Positions 7,395 to 16,226 of a stretch of 61,946 nucleotides of DNA are shown one piece after another. A program made the translations under genes and the position numbers. The notes under the pieces were generated by a model. The model ran no database searches. It was not told where the DNA came from and saw only the letters and a program-made list of their open reading frames with translations. Source of the stretch: Desulfovibrio legallii (GTDB taxonomy: Bacteria > Desulfobacterota > Desulfovibrionia > Desulfovibrionales > Desulfovibrionaceae); assembly GCF_004309735.1 (NCBI RefSeq), contig NZ_SIXC01000002.1:248613-310558 (forward strand), written 5' to 3'. Position 1 is the first letter of the stretch, and the number at the start of each line of letters is the position of its first letter.

Positions 7395-9383
7395 CTAGTC
7401 AGGGATGATCTGGTAGTAGGGCTTCTTGAAGATCTTGGTCTCGCCGGTGGCGGGATCGTACTTGGAGTTCACAAAGCACTTCCACTTGCTGTCGTCAAGA
7501 CCCATGAAGTCCGCACGGTAGTAGAAGCCGGGGTACCGGGATTCCTCACGGAAGGCAATGTGCTGCATGTGCAGACGCACGGTCCAGAGGCGGTGGTAGT
7601 TTTCCCAGCAGCGCAGCAGTTCGTGCAGGTCGCGGGCGGCCAGCTTTTCAGAGTCTTCTTCCATCATCTCAAGCAGATAGAAGCCAGTGTCAAGCAGGGC
7701 CTTGGAGGTGGTGTAGTAGGTGCCCACGCCGCCGCCGTATTCATCGGTGCACTTGACGAGGCGCATCATGAAGTTCTTAGGCGTGATGTAGTTGGGGTTC
7801 ACCACGGGGTCGGTGGAAGCGGCCTTGCCTTCCATATAGTTGTAGTAAGGACGGTAGATGAGTTTTTTCAGCTCGTCGGCCGTTTCCTTGAACTCAGGTT
7901 TGAAGTCCTTGTGGTCCAGGCACCAGCGCACCATCTGCTTGCCGGCGATGCGGCCTTCGGCGTGCGAGCCGGAGGAGAACTTGTGGCCGGAAGCGCCCAC
8001 GCCGTCGGCGCAGGTGAAGAGGCCTTCCACGGTGGTCATGCGGTTGTAGACCTTGCCGTTGCTGGCTTTGACTTTGTAGTCTTCCGGCACCCAGGCTTCG
8101 TCCGGGCCGGAGGCCCAGATACCGCAGCAACCGGAGTGGGAGCCCAGCAGGTAAGGCTCGGTGGGCATGATTTCGGAGCCGCGTTCTTCAGGCGCGGTGT
8201 TGGTGGCGGCCCACAGGTTGGCCTGGCCCACGCACATGTCAAGGAAGTCTTCCCACGCTTCGGATTCCAGGTGCTTCTGCTGCTCTTCGCTCAGGGTGGC
8301 AAAGGTGTTCAGCAGGGCGGTCTTGGTGTCCATGTAGATGGGGCCGCGACCTTCGCGCATTTCACGCAGCATCATGTGGTTACGCAGGCAGGTGGGGATG
8401 ACGTTGCCCTTGGCGTAGCCGCGGTCCTCGTAAGGCTTCAGCATGGCCTTGTTGGTGGAGCAGTAGTCTTCACCCTTGGAGTTGGTGGCCTTGGCCTTGA
8501 AGAGCAGGAACCACGCGCCCACGGGGCCGTAACCGTCCTTGAAGCGGGCGGGCACGAAGCGGTTTTCCATCATGGTCATTTCGGCGCCCACCTGCGCGCA
8601 CAGGGTGTAGGTGGAGCCGGCATTCCACACGGGATACCAGGCGCGGCCCATGCCTTCACCGGTGGAGCGGGGGCGGTACACGTTCACCGCGCCGCCAGCG
8701 GCCACCATGATGGCGTTGGCTTTGAAGATGTGCACTTCGTTGGCGCGCAGGTTAAAGCCCACGGCGCCGGCCACCCGGTTGGGGGTGTTTTTGTCCAGCA
8801 GCAGTTTCACGATGAAGATGCGCTCCATCATGCGGTCTTCGCCCAGGGCATTCTTGGCCGCTTCGGCCACGATGCACTTGTAGGACTCGCCGTTGATCAT
8901 GATCTGCCAGCGGCCGGAACGCACGGGCTTGTCGCCCTTGCGCAGGGATTTGCCCGCGGCCTTGGCGTCGGCGCCGTTCATGTTGTGGCCGTCTTCGCTC
9001 TTGATCCAGCAGGGCAGGCCCCAATCTTCAAACAGATGCACGGAGTCGTCCACGTGGCGGCCCACGTCGAAGATCAGGTCTTCGCGCACCAGGCCCATAA
9101 GGTCGGTGCGGACCATGCGCACATAGTCGTCGGCGGAGTTTTCGCCCAGATAGGTGTTGATGGCCGAAAGGCCCTGGGCCACGGCGCCGGAACGCTCCAG
9201 CGCGGCTTTGTCGCAGAGCATGATTTTCAGGCCATGTTTGTCGCCCCAGCGCACGGCCTCATAGGCCACGCCGCAAGCGCCCATGCCGCCGCCCACGATG
9301 AGCAGATCAACCGCATGTTCTTTGACTTCGGGTTCGGCAATGGCAACGCCCTTATTCACTTCCTTCACGGGAATCATAGGCAT
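7395..9383 (-). CDS. aprA: Adenylylsulfate (APS) reductase alpha subunit
   Basis: 662 residues, the usual AprA length. The FAD-binding GGGMGACG is at 31-38. The sequence is of the fumarate-reductase flavoprotein type, with the AprA-typical blocks WGDKHGLKIMLCDKA, HNMNGADAKAAGKSL and FVPARFKDGYGPVGAWFLL. It reduces APS to sulfite and AMP in the cytoplasm, receiving electrons through AprB. GGAGAAATCACT precedes the ATG. It follows aprB after 36 bp and belongs to the same transcript. Confidence 0.98.
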   Translation of the reverse strand: MPMIPVKEVNKGVAIAEPEVKEHAVDLLIVGGGMGACGVAYEAVRWGDKHGLKIMLCDKAALERSGAVAQGLSAINTYLGENSADDYVRMVRTDLMGLVREDLIFDVGRHVDDSVHLFEDWGLPCWIKSEDGHNMNGADAKAAGKSLRKGDKPVRSGRWQIMINGESYKCIVAEAAKNALGEDRMMERIFIVKLLLDKNTPNRVAGAVGFNLRANEVHIFKANAIMVAAGGAVNVYRPRSTGEGMGRAWYPVWNAGSTYTLCAQVGAEMTMMENRFVPARFKDGYGPVGAWFLLFKAKATNSKGEDYCSTNKAMLKPYEDRGYAKGNVIPTCLRNHMMLREMREGRGPIYMDTKTALLNTFATLSEEQQKHLESEAWEDFLDMCVGQANLWAATNTAPEERGSEIMPTEPYLLGSHSGCCGIWASGPDEAWVPEDYKVKASNGKVYNRMTTVEGLFTCADGVGASGHKFSSGSHAEGRIAGKQMVRWCLDHKDFKPEFKETADELKKLIYRPYYNYMEGKAASTDPVVNPNYITPKNFMMRLVKCTDEYGGGVGTYYTTSKALLDTGFYLLEMMEEDSEKLAARDLHELLRCWENYHRLWTVRLHMQHIAFREESRYPGFYYRADFMGLDDSKWKCFVNSKYDPATGETKIFKKPYYQIIPD

Positions 9384-9419
9384 AGTGATTTCTCCTTTCG
9401 CACTTGCTGTTGCAAAAGC

Positions 9420-9908
9420 CTAGCGGCCGTGTTCTTTGCAGGTAAAGACCTTGTCGGCTTCCGACACATCGAACTTTTTGCTCAAGGCTTCCTTGGGAGT
9501 GGCCAGCGCGGTTTCGGTGAACAGCAGCTCGTCTTCCAGGTTGGCGCCTTCGGGGCGGCCGTCGTAAGGTTTGATGGAGCCTTCAGGCGTGGTGCGAATG
9601 GGGAACTTGAAGCGCTTCACGTTGCCGTTGCGGAACTTGACCGTCCACATGATGGAGTCGGCCGAACGCATGGGGATACAGGTGCCGCCCATGGGCGCGA
9701 AGTCCGCATAGGGGCGGGCCGTAATGGCGCCCTGAGGGCAAATCTTGACGCAGGAATAGCATTCCCAGCAGGCGTCCGGTTCCTGGTTGTAGGCCTTCAT
9801 TTCCTCAGGGTCGAGGATCATGAGGTCGTTGGGGCAGATGTACATGCAGGCCGTCTTTTCGCCACCCTTGCAGCCGTCGCATTTGGACGGATCGACAAAC
9901 GTCGGCAT
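9420..9908 (-). CDS. aprB: Adenylylsulfate reductase beta subunit
   Basis: 162 residues. Two ferredoxin-type [4Fe-4S] motifs are seen: C10/C13/C21/C25, with the AprB-typical insertion (CDGCKGGEKTACMYICP), and C47/C50/C53/C57. A beta-rich C-terminal tail (GNVKRFKFPIRTTPEGS) wraps AprA in known structures. It passes electrons from Qmo to the AprA flavin. It is the first gene of the operon; GGAGG precedes the ATG and a sigma-70-like promoter lies 128-158 bp upstream. Confidence 0.98.
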   Translation of the reverse strand: MPTFVDPSKCDGCKGGEKTACMYICPNDLMILDPEEMKAYNQEPDACWECYSCVKICPQGAITARPYADFAPMGGTCIPMRSADSIMWTVKFRNGNVKRFKFPIRTTPEGSIKPYDGRPEGANLEDELLFTETALATPKEALSKKFDVSEADKVFTCKEHGR

Positions 9909-10035
9909 ATGTGTCCTCCAACTCGTAAAAGTGTTACAGAAAACCCGCCGGGTTCGGCGAGGCGCAAAGCAAATCCGTCACGCCGGGGGTCAGCCGAGCG
10001 CCTCCGCAACGAAGGTAGGGCGTATGGCTTGCGCA

Positions 10036-10066
10036 ATTAGTAACAAGCCCTTGGCATCTACGTCAA
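10036..10066 (-). promoter_or_regulatory. Sigma-70-type promoter of aprBA
   Basis: On the minus strand, TTGACG (-35) is followed after 17 bases by TTACTA (or after 18 by TACTAA) as -10. It is the best promoter in the 515-bp gap between aprB and the divergent gene at 10424. Confidence 0.65.
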
Positions 10067-10423
10067 GACCCCCCGGAAAAATTTCGTGAAAACATTCGCG
10101 CGTTGCGCAAAAAAAATATTAAATTCTCCATGGTTATAAATCTTGTGAAAAAAACATTTAATACCGCCGCCACGTGGCCGTCACCGCCCTGTCGCAGTGA
10201 CGTGGCACTGCCGCCCCGTACCGGGGCCCATACCGGCCGCAACAGCCCTCCGCAGGGCCACGGACACGCCACAGACCTTGCCAGAGAAGTCGATTCAGGC
10301 TAACACGCTTACGCAGACAAGGGAAGCCCCCACGCCCCGAATTTTTACTGGGTGCGCGGCCAGCAGCCGAACGGGCTTATGCCTGCCGGCGCCCACCCAC
10401 CTCATCCTTTTGGACAATTGCAT
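10067..10423. other. Divergent control region between aprB and the EPSP-synthase-like gene
   Basis: No gene is seen. The part nearest aprB is AT-rich and carries a TTGTGAAA box at 10143-10150 and a weaker TCGTGAAA at about 10085. The same box occurs twice at 21717-21782. Such boxes resemble Crp/Fnr- or Rex-type half-sites; the regulator is unknown. The rest is GC-rich without clear structure. Confidence 0.35.
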
Positions 10424-12163
10424 ATGACCGAGCACTCTCATGAAGGGCGCACGCCGCGCCGGAACCCCGAACAGCGTGATGCGCGGCCCCGCCGCCCCTT
10501 GCGCGAGGTGGTCAGCGACCTTGACCACGACATTTTGCGGCTCTTGCTGCGCCGCCACAATCTGCTTACGCGCATGCGGGGCGACAAACCCCGCCTGGAG
10601 CCCGCCGAAGAAAAATTTCTGCGTGAATCATGGGAGGCCGCCGCGGCCCGCGTAAGCCGTGACCCACGCCTGACCGGCCACTTTTTTTCTCTGATGCAGG
10701 AAGTGGTCTTTCAACCCCGGCCAGTGGCCCCGGACGCGCAGGAAAACGGCGCAGACCAGCGCCCGGAGCCACCCCGCACGGCCTTCAACCTGGCGCCGCC
10801 CGCGCGGCCTGTGAAGCTGGACTGCACCGCCCCGCTGGCCTGCCGCGTAACCCGTGCATGGCTGTTTCTGGCCGCGACCAGCGGTCGGCCCCTGTGTCTG
10901 GCCCCTTGCCTTATGAACGACCCCATTGTGGACTGCGTGCAGATGCTTACCCAGGCCGGGGCCGCCCTTACCCGTACGGACGACGGCGTGCTGGCCCGTG
11001 AGGCTGCCCCCCTGGGCACGCCGGACAAAGTGCTGCACGCGGGCGACAGCGCCTGGAACTTTTTTCTGCTGTTGGGGCACTATCTGGGCCGGCCCTCCCG
11101 AGTCAAAATCACAGGCGGCTCTGGTCTGAAGCTGGCGGATTTCACCACCCTGCGCCATGTGTTGCCTGCCCTGGGCGCGCGCATGGTGCACGCCGTGCCC
11201 AAGAGCACGGGCCTGCCCGTGCGGCTGGAGTGTTCCGGCTTGCTGCCGGACGCCTTTACCCTGCCCGCGGACGTGCCCGTGGAGCTGGCCGAGGCCCTGC
11301 TGCTGGCCGCGCCCGGCTATGAACGCCCCTTGTTGGTGGACCTGAGCGCCCACCCGGACCAGGCCACGGCCCTGGCCCGCGTGCTGCCCGTGCTGCGTGC
11401 GGCCGGCGCCGCCGTGCAGGCCGATGGCGGCAGGGTGCGCGTCACCCCCGGCCCCCTGAATTTTCCCGAAAGCCCCGAACTGCCGCTGGAACCGGAACTG
11501 GCCGTATTTTTGCTTGCCCTGCCCCTGGCTTTGGGCGGCAGCGCCCGGCTCACCGGCCTGTGGCCCCGCTGGCCCGCAGCCGTGGCCGGCTGGGATTTGC
11601 TGCAGGCTCTGGGCCTGGACTTGCGCCAGGATACCCGCAAGGAACACGGCGAAATTGTTGCCCAAAACGCCGTCCCCGTGCACGTTTTTGATCTTGCGGC
11701 CCTGCCGGTCCACTTCCCTGCGGACTGGGCGGCGCTGCCCCTGGCCCTGGCCGCCTGTGCGGCCCTGCGCGGCGGCGAAGTTCGTCTGCCCGCCCTGTCC
11801 GGCGGCGTGGACCCCGCCGAGGTGGAAAGTTTTCTGCGCGCAGCGGGCTGCGACCTGAGAGATGACGGCCGATTGTGCAAAAAAGAACAATATGGTCAGG
11901 AAACCCCCTGGAACGCCCCCTCGCCGGTCTGGGCTCTGGGCCTGGCTCTGGCCGCCTGCGCCCGCCCCCACCGCAAGTTGGGCAATCCTGGCGTCATGAC
12001 GGAGTTGTATCCGGCCTTCTGGGCGCTCTACAACAGCCTGCCCGAACCTGCCCTGCGCCGACAGCCTCCCCCGGCCGCCACGCCCGAAGCGCCCCGTCGA
12101 CGGCGTATCCATACGGCCTCTGTGGCTGTACCGCCGGAACTGCCGCCCGACGAAGAATGGTAG
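10424..12163 (+). CDS. Divergent chorismate mutase-like / EPSP synthase-like fusion, probably not a normal EPSP synthase
   Basis: 579 residues. Residues ~25-95 (LREVVSDLDHDILRLLLRRH, followed by a helical pair) resemble an AroQ chorismate mutase domain. From ~125 on the chain follows EPSP synthase: an N-terminal strand ending TRAWLFLAA, the TGGSGLKLADFTTLRHVLPALG block, LPVRLECSG, and a second repeat with GGEVRLPALSGGVDPAEVESF. Residues that catalyse EPSP formation are not seen: GSKS, with its lysine, reads PLACR, and GNAGTAxRP reads HAGDSAWNFF. The start is uncertain (earlier GTG 10352, ATG 10379), because no candidate has a good ribosome site. It is divergent from apr. It could be a pseudoenzyme or a very divergent AroA. 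Confidence 0.6.
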   Translation: MTEHSHEGRTPRRNPEQRDARPRRPLREVVSDLDHDILRLLLRRHNLLTRMRGDKPRLEPAEEKFLRESWEAAAARVSRDPRLTGHFFSLMQEVVFQPRPVAPDAQENGADQRPEPPRTAFNLAPPARPVKLDCTAPLACRVTRAWLFLAATSGRPLCLAPCLMNDPIVDCVQMLTQAGAALTRTDDGVLAREAAPLGTPDKVLHAGDSAWNFFLLLGHYLGRPSRVKITGGSGLKLADFTTLRHVLPALGARMVHAVPKSTGLPVRLECSGLLPDAFTLPADVPVELAEALLLAAPGYERPLLVDLSAHPDQATALARVLPVLRAAGAAVQADGGRVRVTPGPLNFPESPELPLEPELAVFLLALPLALGGSARLTGLWPRWPAAVAGWDLLQALGLDLRQDTRKEHGEIVAQNAVPVHVFDLAALPVHFPADWAALPLALAACAALRGGEVRLPALSGGVDPAEVESFLRAAGCDLRDDGRLCKKEQYGQETPWNAPSPVWALGLALAACARPHRKLGNPGVMTELYPAFWALYNSLPEPALRRQPPPAATPEAPRRRRIHTASVAVPPELPPDEEW

Positions 12164-12177
12164 CCACCAGCCGACTC

Positions 12178-12305
12178 TAGAGTATTTAACACTTGAAATG
12201 CCCGCTTACGGCAGGCAAAAGCCTGCCTTCTCGCATTTCGTGGCAAGGATTTTCAAGAAAATCCTTGCAGAGCAATTAACTCATTTCATTCGTAAACTGC
12301 TCTAA
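12178..12305 (+). repeat. Dispersed three-hairpin repeat, family A copy 2
   Basis: It begins CTAGAGTATTTAAC 14 bp after the stop of the EPSP-like gene and ends CTGCTCTAA. Arms 1 and 2 are perfect; arm 3 carries mismatches, as in copy 1. Orientation is the same as in all other copies. Confidence 0.9.
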
Positions 12306-12306
12306 A

Positions 12307-12352
12307 GCGCAAGGGCGCGCAGACGGACAATCCCGTCTGCGCGCCCTTGCGC
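12307..12352. terminator. Perfect 20-bp hairpin directly after repeat A copy 2
   Basis: GCGCAAGGGCGCGCAGACGG pairs perfectly with its complement around a 6-base loop (acaatc). It has no T-tract. It lies between convergent genes and may stop transcription from both sides. Confidence 0.6.
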
Positions 12353-12360
12353 GTCAGCAC

Positions 12361-12500
12361 ATTGAAACTTTGAGAGTATACATTCTGCACTGGTAGTGCT
12401 ACGCGCACTCCGGCACCTACCAGCGCAAACACCTTGCGCTTACGCCTGCGTGACGGACGTTTTGCGCACGCAGTCGCCAGAACAATGCAAAAATGGAATG
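12361..12500 (-). repeat. Dispersed repeat, family B copy 2 (degenerate)
   Basis: Plus-strand landmarks ACTTTGAGAGTATACATTCT, CTTGCGCTTACGCC, GACGGACGTTTTGC and ACAATGCAAAAATGGAATG align in order with copy 1, but the terminal hairpins are decayed. It lies just 3' of the minus-strand gene ending at 12521. Confidence 0.7.
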
Positions 12501-12520
12501 AACCTGAAAACGCCGCCGCC

Positions 12521-12952
12521 TCAGTCCGCACCCGCTTCCTGGGCGAGGATGAGTTCCACTTCGTCCAGGCTCAAACCGGCGTTTTTGGCGATTTGGCGGG
12601 GAGAAAGACCTTTTTTGCGGCCATTGAGGATAATCTCGCGCAAAAAACGGGGAGAACGGCTGATGCCTTCGGCCTGCTCCAACAGGCGGCGCAGCTCCCG
12701 GACGCGTGCTTCCAGCTTGGCGTCCAGGTCACGCAGTTCGGCCTGACGCTGGGCAAAGCTGCCTACGATTTCGCGCTCCAGGCGGGCGTTCATCTCAATG
12801 CGCTGCAACAGGCTCTGCTGGTTGCCCTGAAGGGTATTGATGAGCGTTTCCGAACGGCGCAGCCGCAGATAAAAGAACAGCACGCCGCCCAGAATGGCCA
12901 GCTCTAACAGAGAGAAGACGCCCGTCAGGACGAGCAGCAGGGTTGTATTCAT
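12521..12952 (-). CDS. Small membrane-anchored coiled-coil protein of the flagellar operon
   Basis: 143 residues, family not recognised. One N-terminal membrane helix (LLLVLTGVFSLLELAILGGV) is followed by a long coiled coil (~30-95). The short C-terminal helical domain (RFLREIILNGRKKGLSPRQI, then AKNAGLSLDEVELILAQ) reads like a DNA-binding-type helix-turn-helix. Its start overlaps the stop of the preceding gene by 4 bp (ATGA), so it is translationally coupled as the last gene of the flhF operon. Position suggests a link with flagella or chemotaxis; function is unknown. Confidence 0.75.
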   Translation of the reverse strand: MNTTLLLVLTGVFSLLELAILGGVLFFYLRLRRSETLINTLQGNQQSLLQRIEMNARLEREIVGSFAQRQAELRDLDAKLEARVRELRRLLEQAEGISRSPRFLREIILNGRKKGLSPRQIAKNAGLSLDEVELILAQEAGAD

Positions 12953-13266
12953 ACCTTAAGATTCAAAAAATTGCCCACCAGGGGCGAAGCGGGGGCCGGC
13001 TCTTCTTCCGTGGCCGGGGCCGCCCGGGCCCGCCGTCTGGTGGCAAAACCGGGCCTGCCGCCGCCCTCCCGGGCTTCGGCCTCCAGCGACATTTTAGCGC
13101 CGGGTTCGCTCTTGTTGATCTGGCGCTGTTCCTGCCGGGCCATTTCAGCCGCCAGCACGCGCGCCATGGCGGCGGAAGCCTGCGGGGCCACCGCCGCGGC
13201 ATTGGCCAAAGACGTGGCCAGACCGGTTTGGGCATACAGCACGGCCACGGTAGCGTCAACGCTCAT
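12949..13266 (-). CDS. Small hypothetical protein of the flagellar operon
   Basis: 105 residues, no recognised domain. The start is the ATG five bases after GGGAGG; an upstream in-frame GTG has no site. The N-terminal half is helical and Ala-rich (VDATVAVLYAQTGLATSLAN). The middle is basic (MARQEQRQINKSEPGAK) and the C-terminal half is Pro/Ala/Arg-rich, probably disordered, ending VGNFLNLKV. It is coupled to the next gene by overlapping stop and start codons and follows the fliL-like gene after 48 bp. Confidence 0.65.
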   Translation of the reverse strand: MSVDATVAVLYAQTGLATSLANAAAVAPQASAAMARVLAAEMARQEQRQINKSEPGAKMSLEAEAREGGGRPGFATRRRARAAPATEEEPAPASPLVGNFLNLKV

Positions 13267-13314
13267 GCCGGCCTCCCGCCTTGCCGTCCGGTCCGTGCGC
13301 GGCACGGCAAAGGC

Positions 13315-13977
13315 TTATGAATTGAGATAACTTTCCAGCAAAATGTCCGTAACCTGCCCCTGGGTCAGGTAGTCGTTGAGCACTTCCGTCAGATCCCGCT
13401 TGATGGTGGGGGCGTTGTCGGCGTTGAGCAGAAAGGCGTCCGTCTTGCTGCCCAGGTAGAAGTAGAGGGCATCACGCAGGGAAACCATTTTGCGGTCCAA
13501 TTCCGCGCCCAGGGCCGGATTTTTGTAGACCACAGAAAACTTGCAGATCAGAAAGGCCGTACCGTCGCCGTCAGCGCGCGGCACCACAAAAGGGGCCAGC
13601 TCTTTGACCTGGTCCTGGGGCATCTGGGCCGTGGGCGTCTGGGGCACCACAACTACCTCTGGCTTGACGGCCTCCGCCGGTGGAGGCGGCGGGGTGCGCG
13701 GCCAGAGCCGCCAGGCGGCGCCCGCCCCGATCAGAACCAGCAGCCCGGCCACCGCCGCCGCCAGCCGCCAAGAGCGTTTTTTGGGCGGGGCCGCACCGTC
13801 TTGCGGCACTGCGGGCGCGGCCTGGCTTGCGGCCACAGCCGGCATTTTTTCTTCCGATTTGAGGAAGGGGGCGTCGTCCAGGTCCAGTTCCACCTTGCGG
13901 CGGACGGGGTCAGGCCCCAGATCCATCTGCAGGGCTTCCGTGTCCGGAGCGGTTTTCACGTCAGTTTTTGCAGCCAC
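13315..13977 (-). CDS. fliL: FliL-like flagellar basal-body-associated protein
   Basis: 220 residues from a GTG start, chosen because GGGAGGGG lies 4-5 bases upstream. The N-terminal cytoplasmic segment is ~85 residues. One membrane helix (LAAAVAGLLVLIGAGAAWRL) and a Pro-rich linker follow. The periplasmic C-terminal domain has the FliL pattern (LICKFSVVYKNPALGAELDR, LRDALYFYLGSKT, IKRDLTEVLNDYL). FliL proteins sit at the stator-rotor interface and tune torque. The N-terminus is longer than usual. It belongs to the flhF-flhG-fliA-cheY operon, 92 bp after cheY. Confidence 0.75.
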   Translation of the reverse strand: MAAKTDVKTAPDTEALQMDLGPDPVRRKVELDLDDAPFLKSEEKMPAVAASQAAPAVPQDGAAPPKKRSWRLAAAVAGLLVLIGAGAAWRLWPRTPPPPPAEAVKPEVVVVPQTPTAQMPQDQVKELAPFVVPRADGDGTAFLICKFSVVYKNPALGAELDRKMVSLRDALYFYLGSKTDAFLLNADNAPTIKRDLTEVLNDYLTQGQVTDILLESYLNS

Positions 13978-14069
13978 GCGCCCCTCCCGGGCCCTGAGCC
14001 GTCGCGGCAGCCCGCGCACACCAGGACGGCGTCTTGCCCCTGCATCGCCGCGTCATGGTCGCGCCCCGC

Positions 14070-14450
14070 TCAGGCAAAGATCTTGTCAATTTTCTGCTTC
14101 ATGGTATCAGCGGTGAAAGGCTTGACGATGTAGTTGGACACCTTGGCCTGCACCGCCTCAATAATATTTTCCTGCTGGGCTTCCGCCGTGACCATAAGAA
14201 ACGGTATATTTGCAAATTGTTCACTGGCGCGAACCTTGCGCAGCAAATCAATGCCGGTCATCTGGGGCATATTCCAGTCGGAAACGATGAAGTCTATCTT
14301 TTCTCTGTTGAGGACTTCCCATGCGGAGGTGCCGTCGTCGGCCTCCACCACGTTCTGAAAGCCGATCTGGCGCAGGATGTTGCGAACAATACGGCGCATG
14401 GTGGAAAAATCGTCAACCACAAGAACGCGCATGTTGGGATTGTAAGGCAT
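14070..14450 (-). CDS. cheY: CheY-type response regulator
   Basis: 126 residues, a single receiver domain with the acidic pair D13-D14, phospho-acceptor D58 (SDWNMPQ), T88 (MVTAE) and K110 (IVKPF). No output domain is present. It is expected to be phosphorylated by CheA and to bind the flagellar switch. The start is the ATG 7-8 bases after GGGAGG; an upstream ATG is without a site. It lies between fliA and the fliL-like gene in the flagellar operon. Confidence 0.92.
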   Translation of the reverse strand: MPYNPNMRVLVVDDFSTMRRIVRNILRQIGFQNVVEADDGTSAWEVLNREKIDFIVSDWNMPQMTGIDLLRKVRASEQFANIPFLMVTAEAQQENIIEAVQAKVSNYIVKPFTADTMKQKIDKIFA

Positions 14451-14494
14451 GAAAAATTCCTCCCGCCATCGGCCCCCGCGGGACCGTTTATGCA

Positions 14495-15268
14495 TTATGC
14501 TTCAGGTTCCTCGCCGTAACGGCTGACGAATTCTCTGCGCAGACGGCTCAGGGCCTGAGAGTGAAGCTGAGACACGCGCCCTTCGGTGATGCCCAGAACT
14601 TCGGCGGTTTCACGCATATTCAACTCGTCCGTATAGTAAAGCGACAGTACCAATTTCTCTCTTGGCGTCAAGGTATCAATAAGCGGCGCGACGCGTTCCA
14701 CCAGTTCCCGCAGGGCCGTGCGCCGATAGGGTTCGCCTTCGCCGCCCTGTGCGTCGCCCGCAAAGGTGTCCTGGATGGCGTCCAGCGAAACCCACAACTG
14801 GTTCTGCAGTGCTTCCAGGCCCTGACGCACCTCGCGCAGCTCCAGACCAGTGAGGTGTTGCAGTTCTTCTTCCGTGGCGGGGCGGCCCTCCAGATTTTCC
14901 ACCTGCCGCATGGCCTCGTCCAGCACGCGCACCCGCTGCCGCAGGGAACGGGGGAACCAGTCCAACCGACGCAGTTCGTCCAGCATGGCGCCGCGGATGC
15001 GGCTTTCTGCATACGTTTCGAAGCGGATGCCCAACTGCGGCCGGAATTTGCCGAGCGCCTCCATCAGCCCCAACGTGCCGGAGCTGATAAGCTCGCCCAG
15101 CTCCACGCTGCGGGGGAGTTTGGCTTTGAGGCGCAGTGCCAGAAAGCGGATCTTGGGGGCATAGTGCCGCACCACCGCTTCCTGCTCCGGCGGCGAAAAG
15201 CGTTCCCATGCGGTAGCGCCGCTTTCCAGCGCCTCCCAGGGTTGTATCCGCGCTGTGGCGGTTTTCAT
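14495..15268 (-). CDS. fliA: Flagellar sigma factor sigma-28
   Basis: 257 residues. Sigma-70 region 2 (YAPKIRFLALRLKAKLPRSV, LISSGTLGLMEAL, then FETYAESRIRGAMLDELR) is followed by a region 3 (SLRQRVRVLDEAMRQ) and region 4 (LTPREKLVLSLYYTDELNM, then ETAEVLGITEGRVSQLHSQA). It lacks region 1, as FliA does. It directs RNA polymerase to late flagellar genes. GAGG precedes the chosen ATG. It lies downstream of flhG after 116 bp and before cheY. Confidence 0.93.
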   Translation of the reverse strand: MKTATARIQPWEALESGATAWERFSPPEQEAVVRHYAPKIRFLALRLKAKLPRSVELGELISSGTLGLMEALGKFRPQLGIRFETYAESRIRGAMLDELRRLDWFPRSLRQRVRVLDEAMRQVENLEGRPATEEELQHLTGLELREVRQGLEALQNQLWVSLDAIQDTFAGDAQGGEGEPYRRTALRELVERVAPLIDTLTPREKLVLSLYYTDELNMRETAEVLGITEGRVSQLHSQALSRLRREFVSRYGEEPEA

Positions 15269-15384
15269 GGCCGTTTCCTCAGTTGCAGCCTCTTCCCGCG
15301 TGGCGGCGCGCCACGCCTGCTGTCCGCCGCCGCTGCCGGCCCGCCCGGCACTGCAGCGGCGGTGTTGCCGCACAGGCAAAACGC

Positions 15385-16197
15385 CTAACGGAATAAAAGT
15401 TTTTTCCAGAAAAACTTGATATTGCCATCCAGATTTTCGGGCACTTCCCAGGTGGTGATGGTCTTGGCCATCGCCAGCACCCCACGGGAGGCCGGGCTCT
15501 GCGGCTCGCTGACGCAGAAAGGCAACTGCTGCACCACGGCCTTGCGCACGGCCGTATCGCGCGGGATAACCCCCGCCAACTCCAGCGAAACGCCGCTCAA
15601 AAAGTGATCGCAGGCCTGGTGCAGGCGCACAAACATCTCCCGCGCAGTTTTGGCGTCCGGGGCCATATTGACGCAGACCTCAAAGCGCTCCACCCCATGA
15701 TTGGTCTTGAGCACCTTGATGAGGGCGTAGGCGTCCGTAAGGGAGGTAGGCTCCGGCGTAAGCACCACCAGGCGCTCCTGCGCGGCCATGTTGAAATACA
15801 GCACATTGTCGTTGATGCCCGCCCCCGTGTCCACAATAAGATAATCCAGGTCGTTCTCAAGTTCGTCTACGGCTTCCAGCAAATCCAGCTTCTGGCCGGT
15901 GGAAAGGGTAAGCATTTCGCTCATGCCAGAAGAGGCCGGCAGAATGGAAAAACCATAAGGCGTGGGGAAAAGGATTTCCTGGATGGTCGCGCCTTCATGA
16001 AACAGGTGGAAAAGGTTTTTCTGCGGCGTAAGCCCCAGCACCACATCCACATTGGCCAAGCCCAAGTCCGCGTCAATAAGTACCACCCGCTTGCCCAGCT
16101 GGGCAAGACAGATGGCCAGATTTACCGATATATTGGTTTTGCCCACGCCCCCCTTGCCGGAGGTAACGGAAAAAACCAGGGGAAAGGTGCCGCTCAT
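15385..16197 (-). CDS. flhG: FlhG/FleN, MinD-like flagellar number ATPase
   Basis: 270 residues. The deviant Walker A GKGGVGKT is at 14-21, followed by VVLIDADLGLANVDVVLGL and DYLIVDTGAGI, typical of the MinD/ParA group, and a weakly amphipathic C-terminal tail. With FlhF it sets the number and place of flagella. It starts 29 bp after the flhF stop, the usual flhF-flhG order. Confidence 0.92.
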   Translation of the reverse strand: MSGTFPLVFSVTSGKGGVGKTNISVNLAICLAQLGKRVVLIDADLGLANVDVVLGLTPQKNLFHLFHEGATIQEILFPTPYGFSILPASSGMSEMLTLSTGQKLDLLEAVDELENDLDYLIVDTGAGINDNVLYFNMAAQERLVVLTPEPTSLTDAYALIKVLKTNHGVERFEVCVNMAPDAKTAREMFVRLHQACDHFLSGVSLELAGVIPRDTAVRKAVVQQLPFCVSEPQSPASRGVLAMAKTITTWEVPENLDGNIKFFWKKLLFR

Positions 16198-16226
16198 CCG
16201 AGTGCTCCATATGTTTCAGCCAGGGA

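Noticed and set aside
7560..10040. 826-codon open frame opposite aprA and aprB
   Set aside because: Antisense shadow with His/Gly/Val-rich low-complexity content. AprA and AprB are certain on the other strand.
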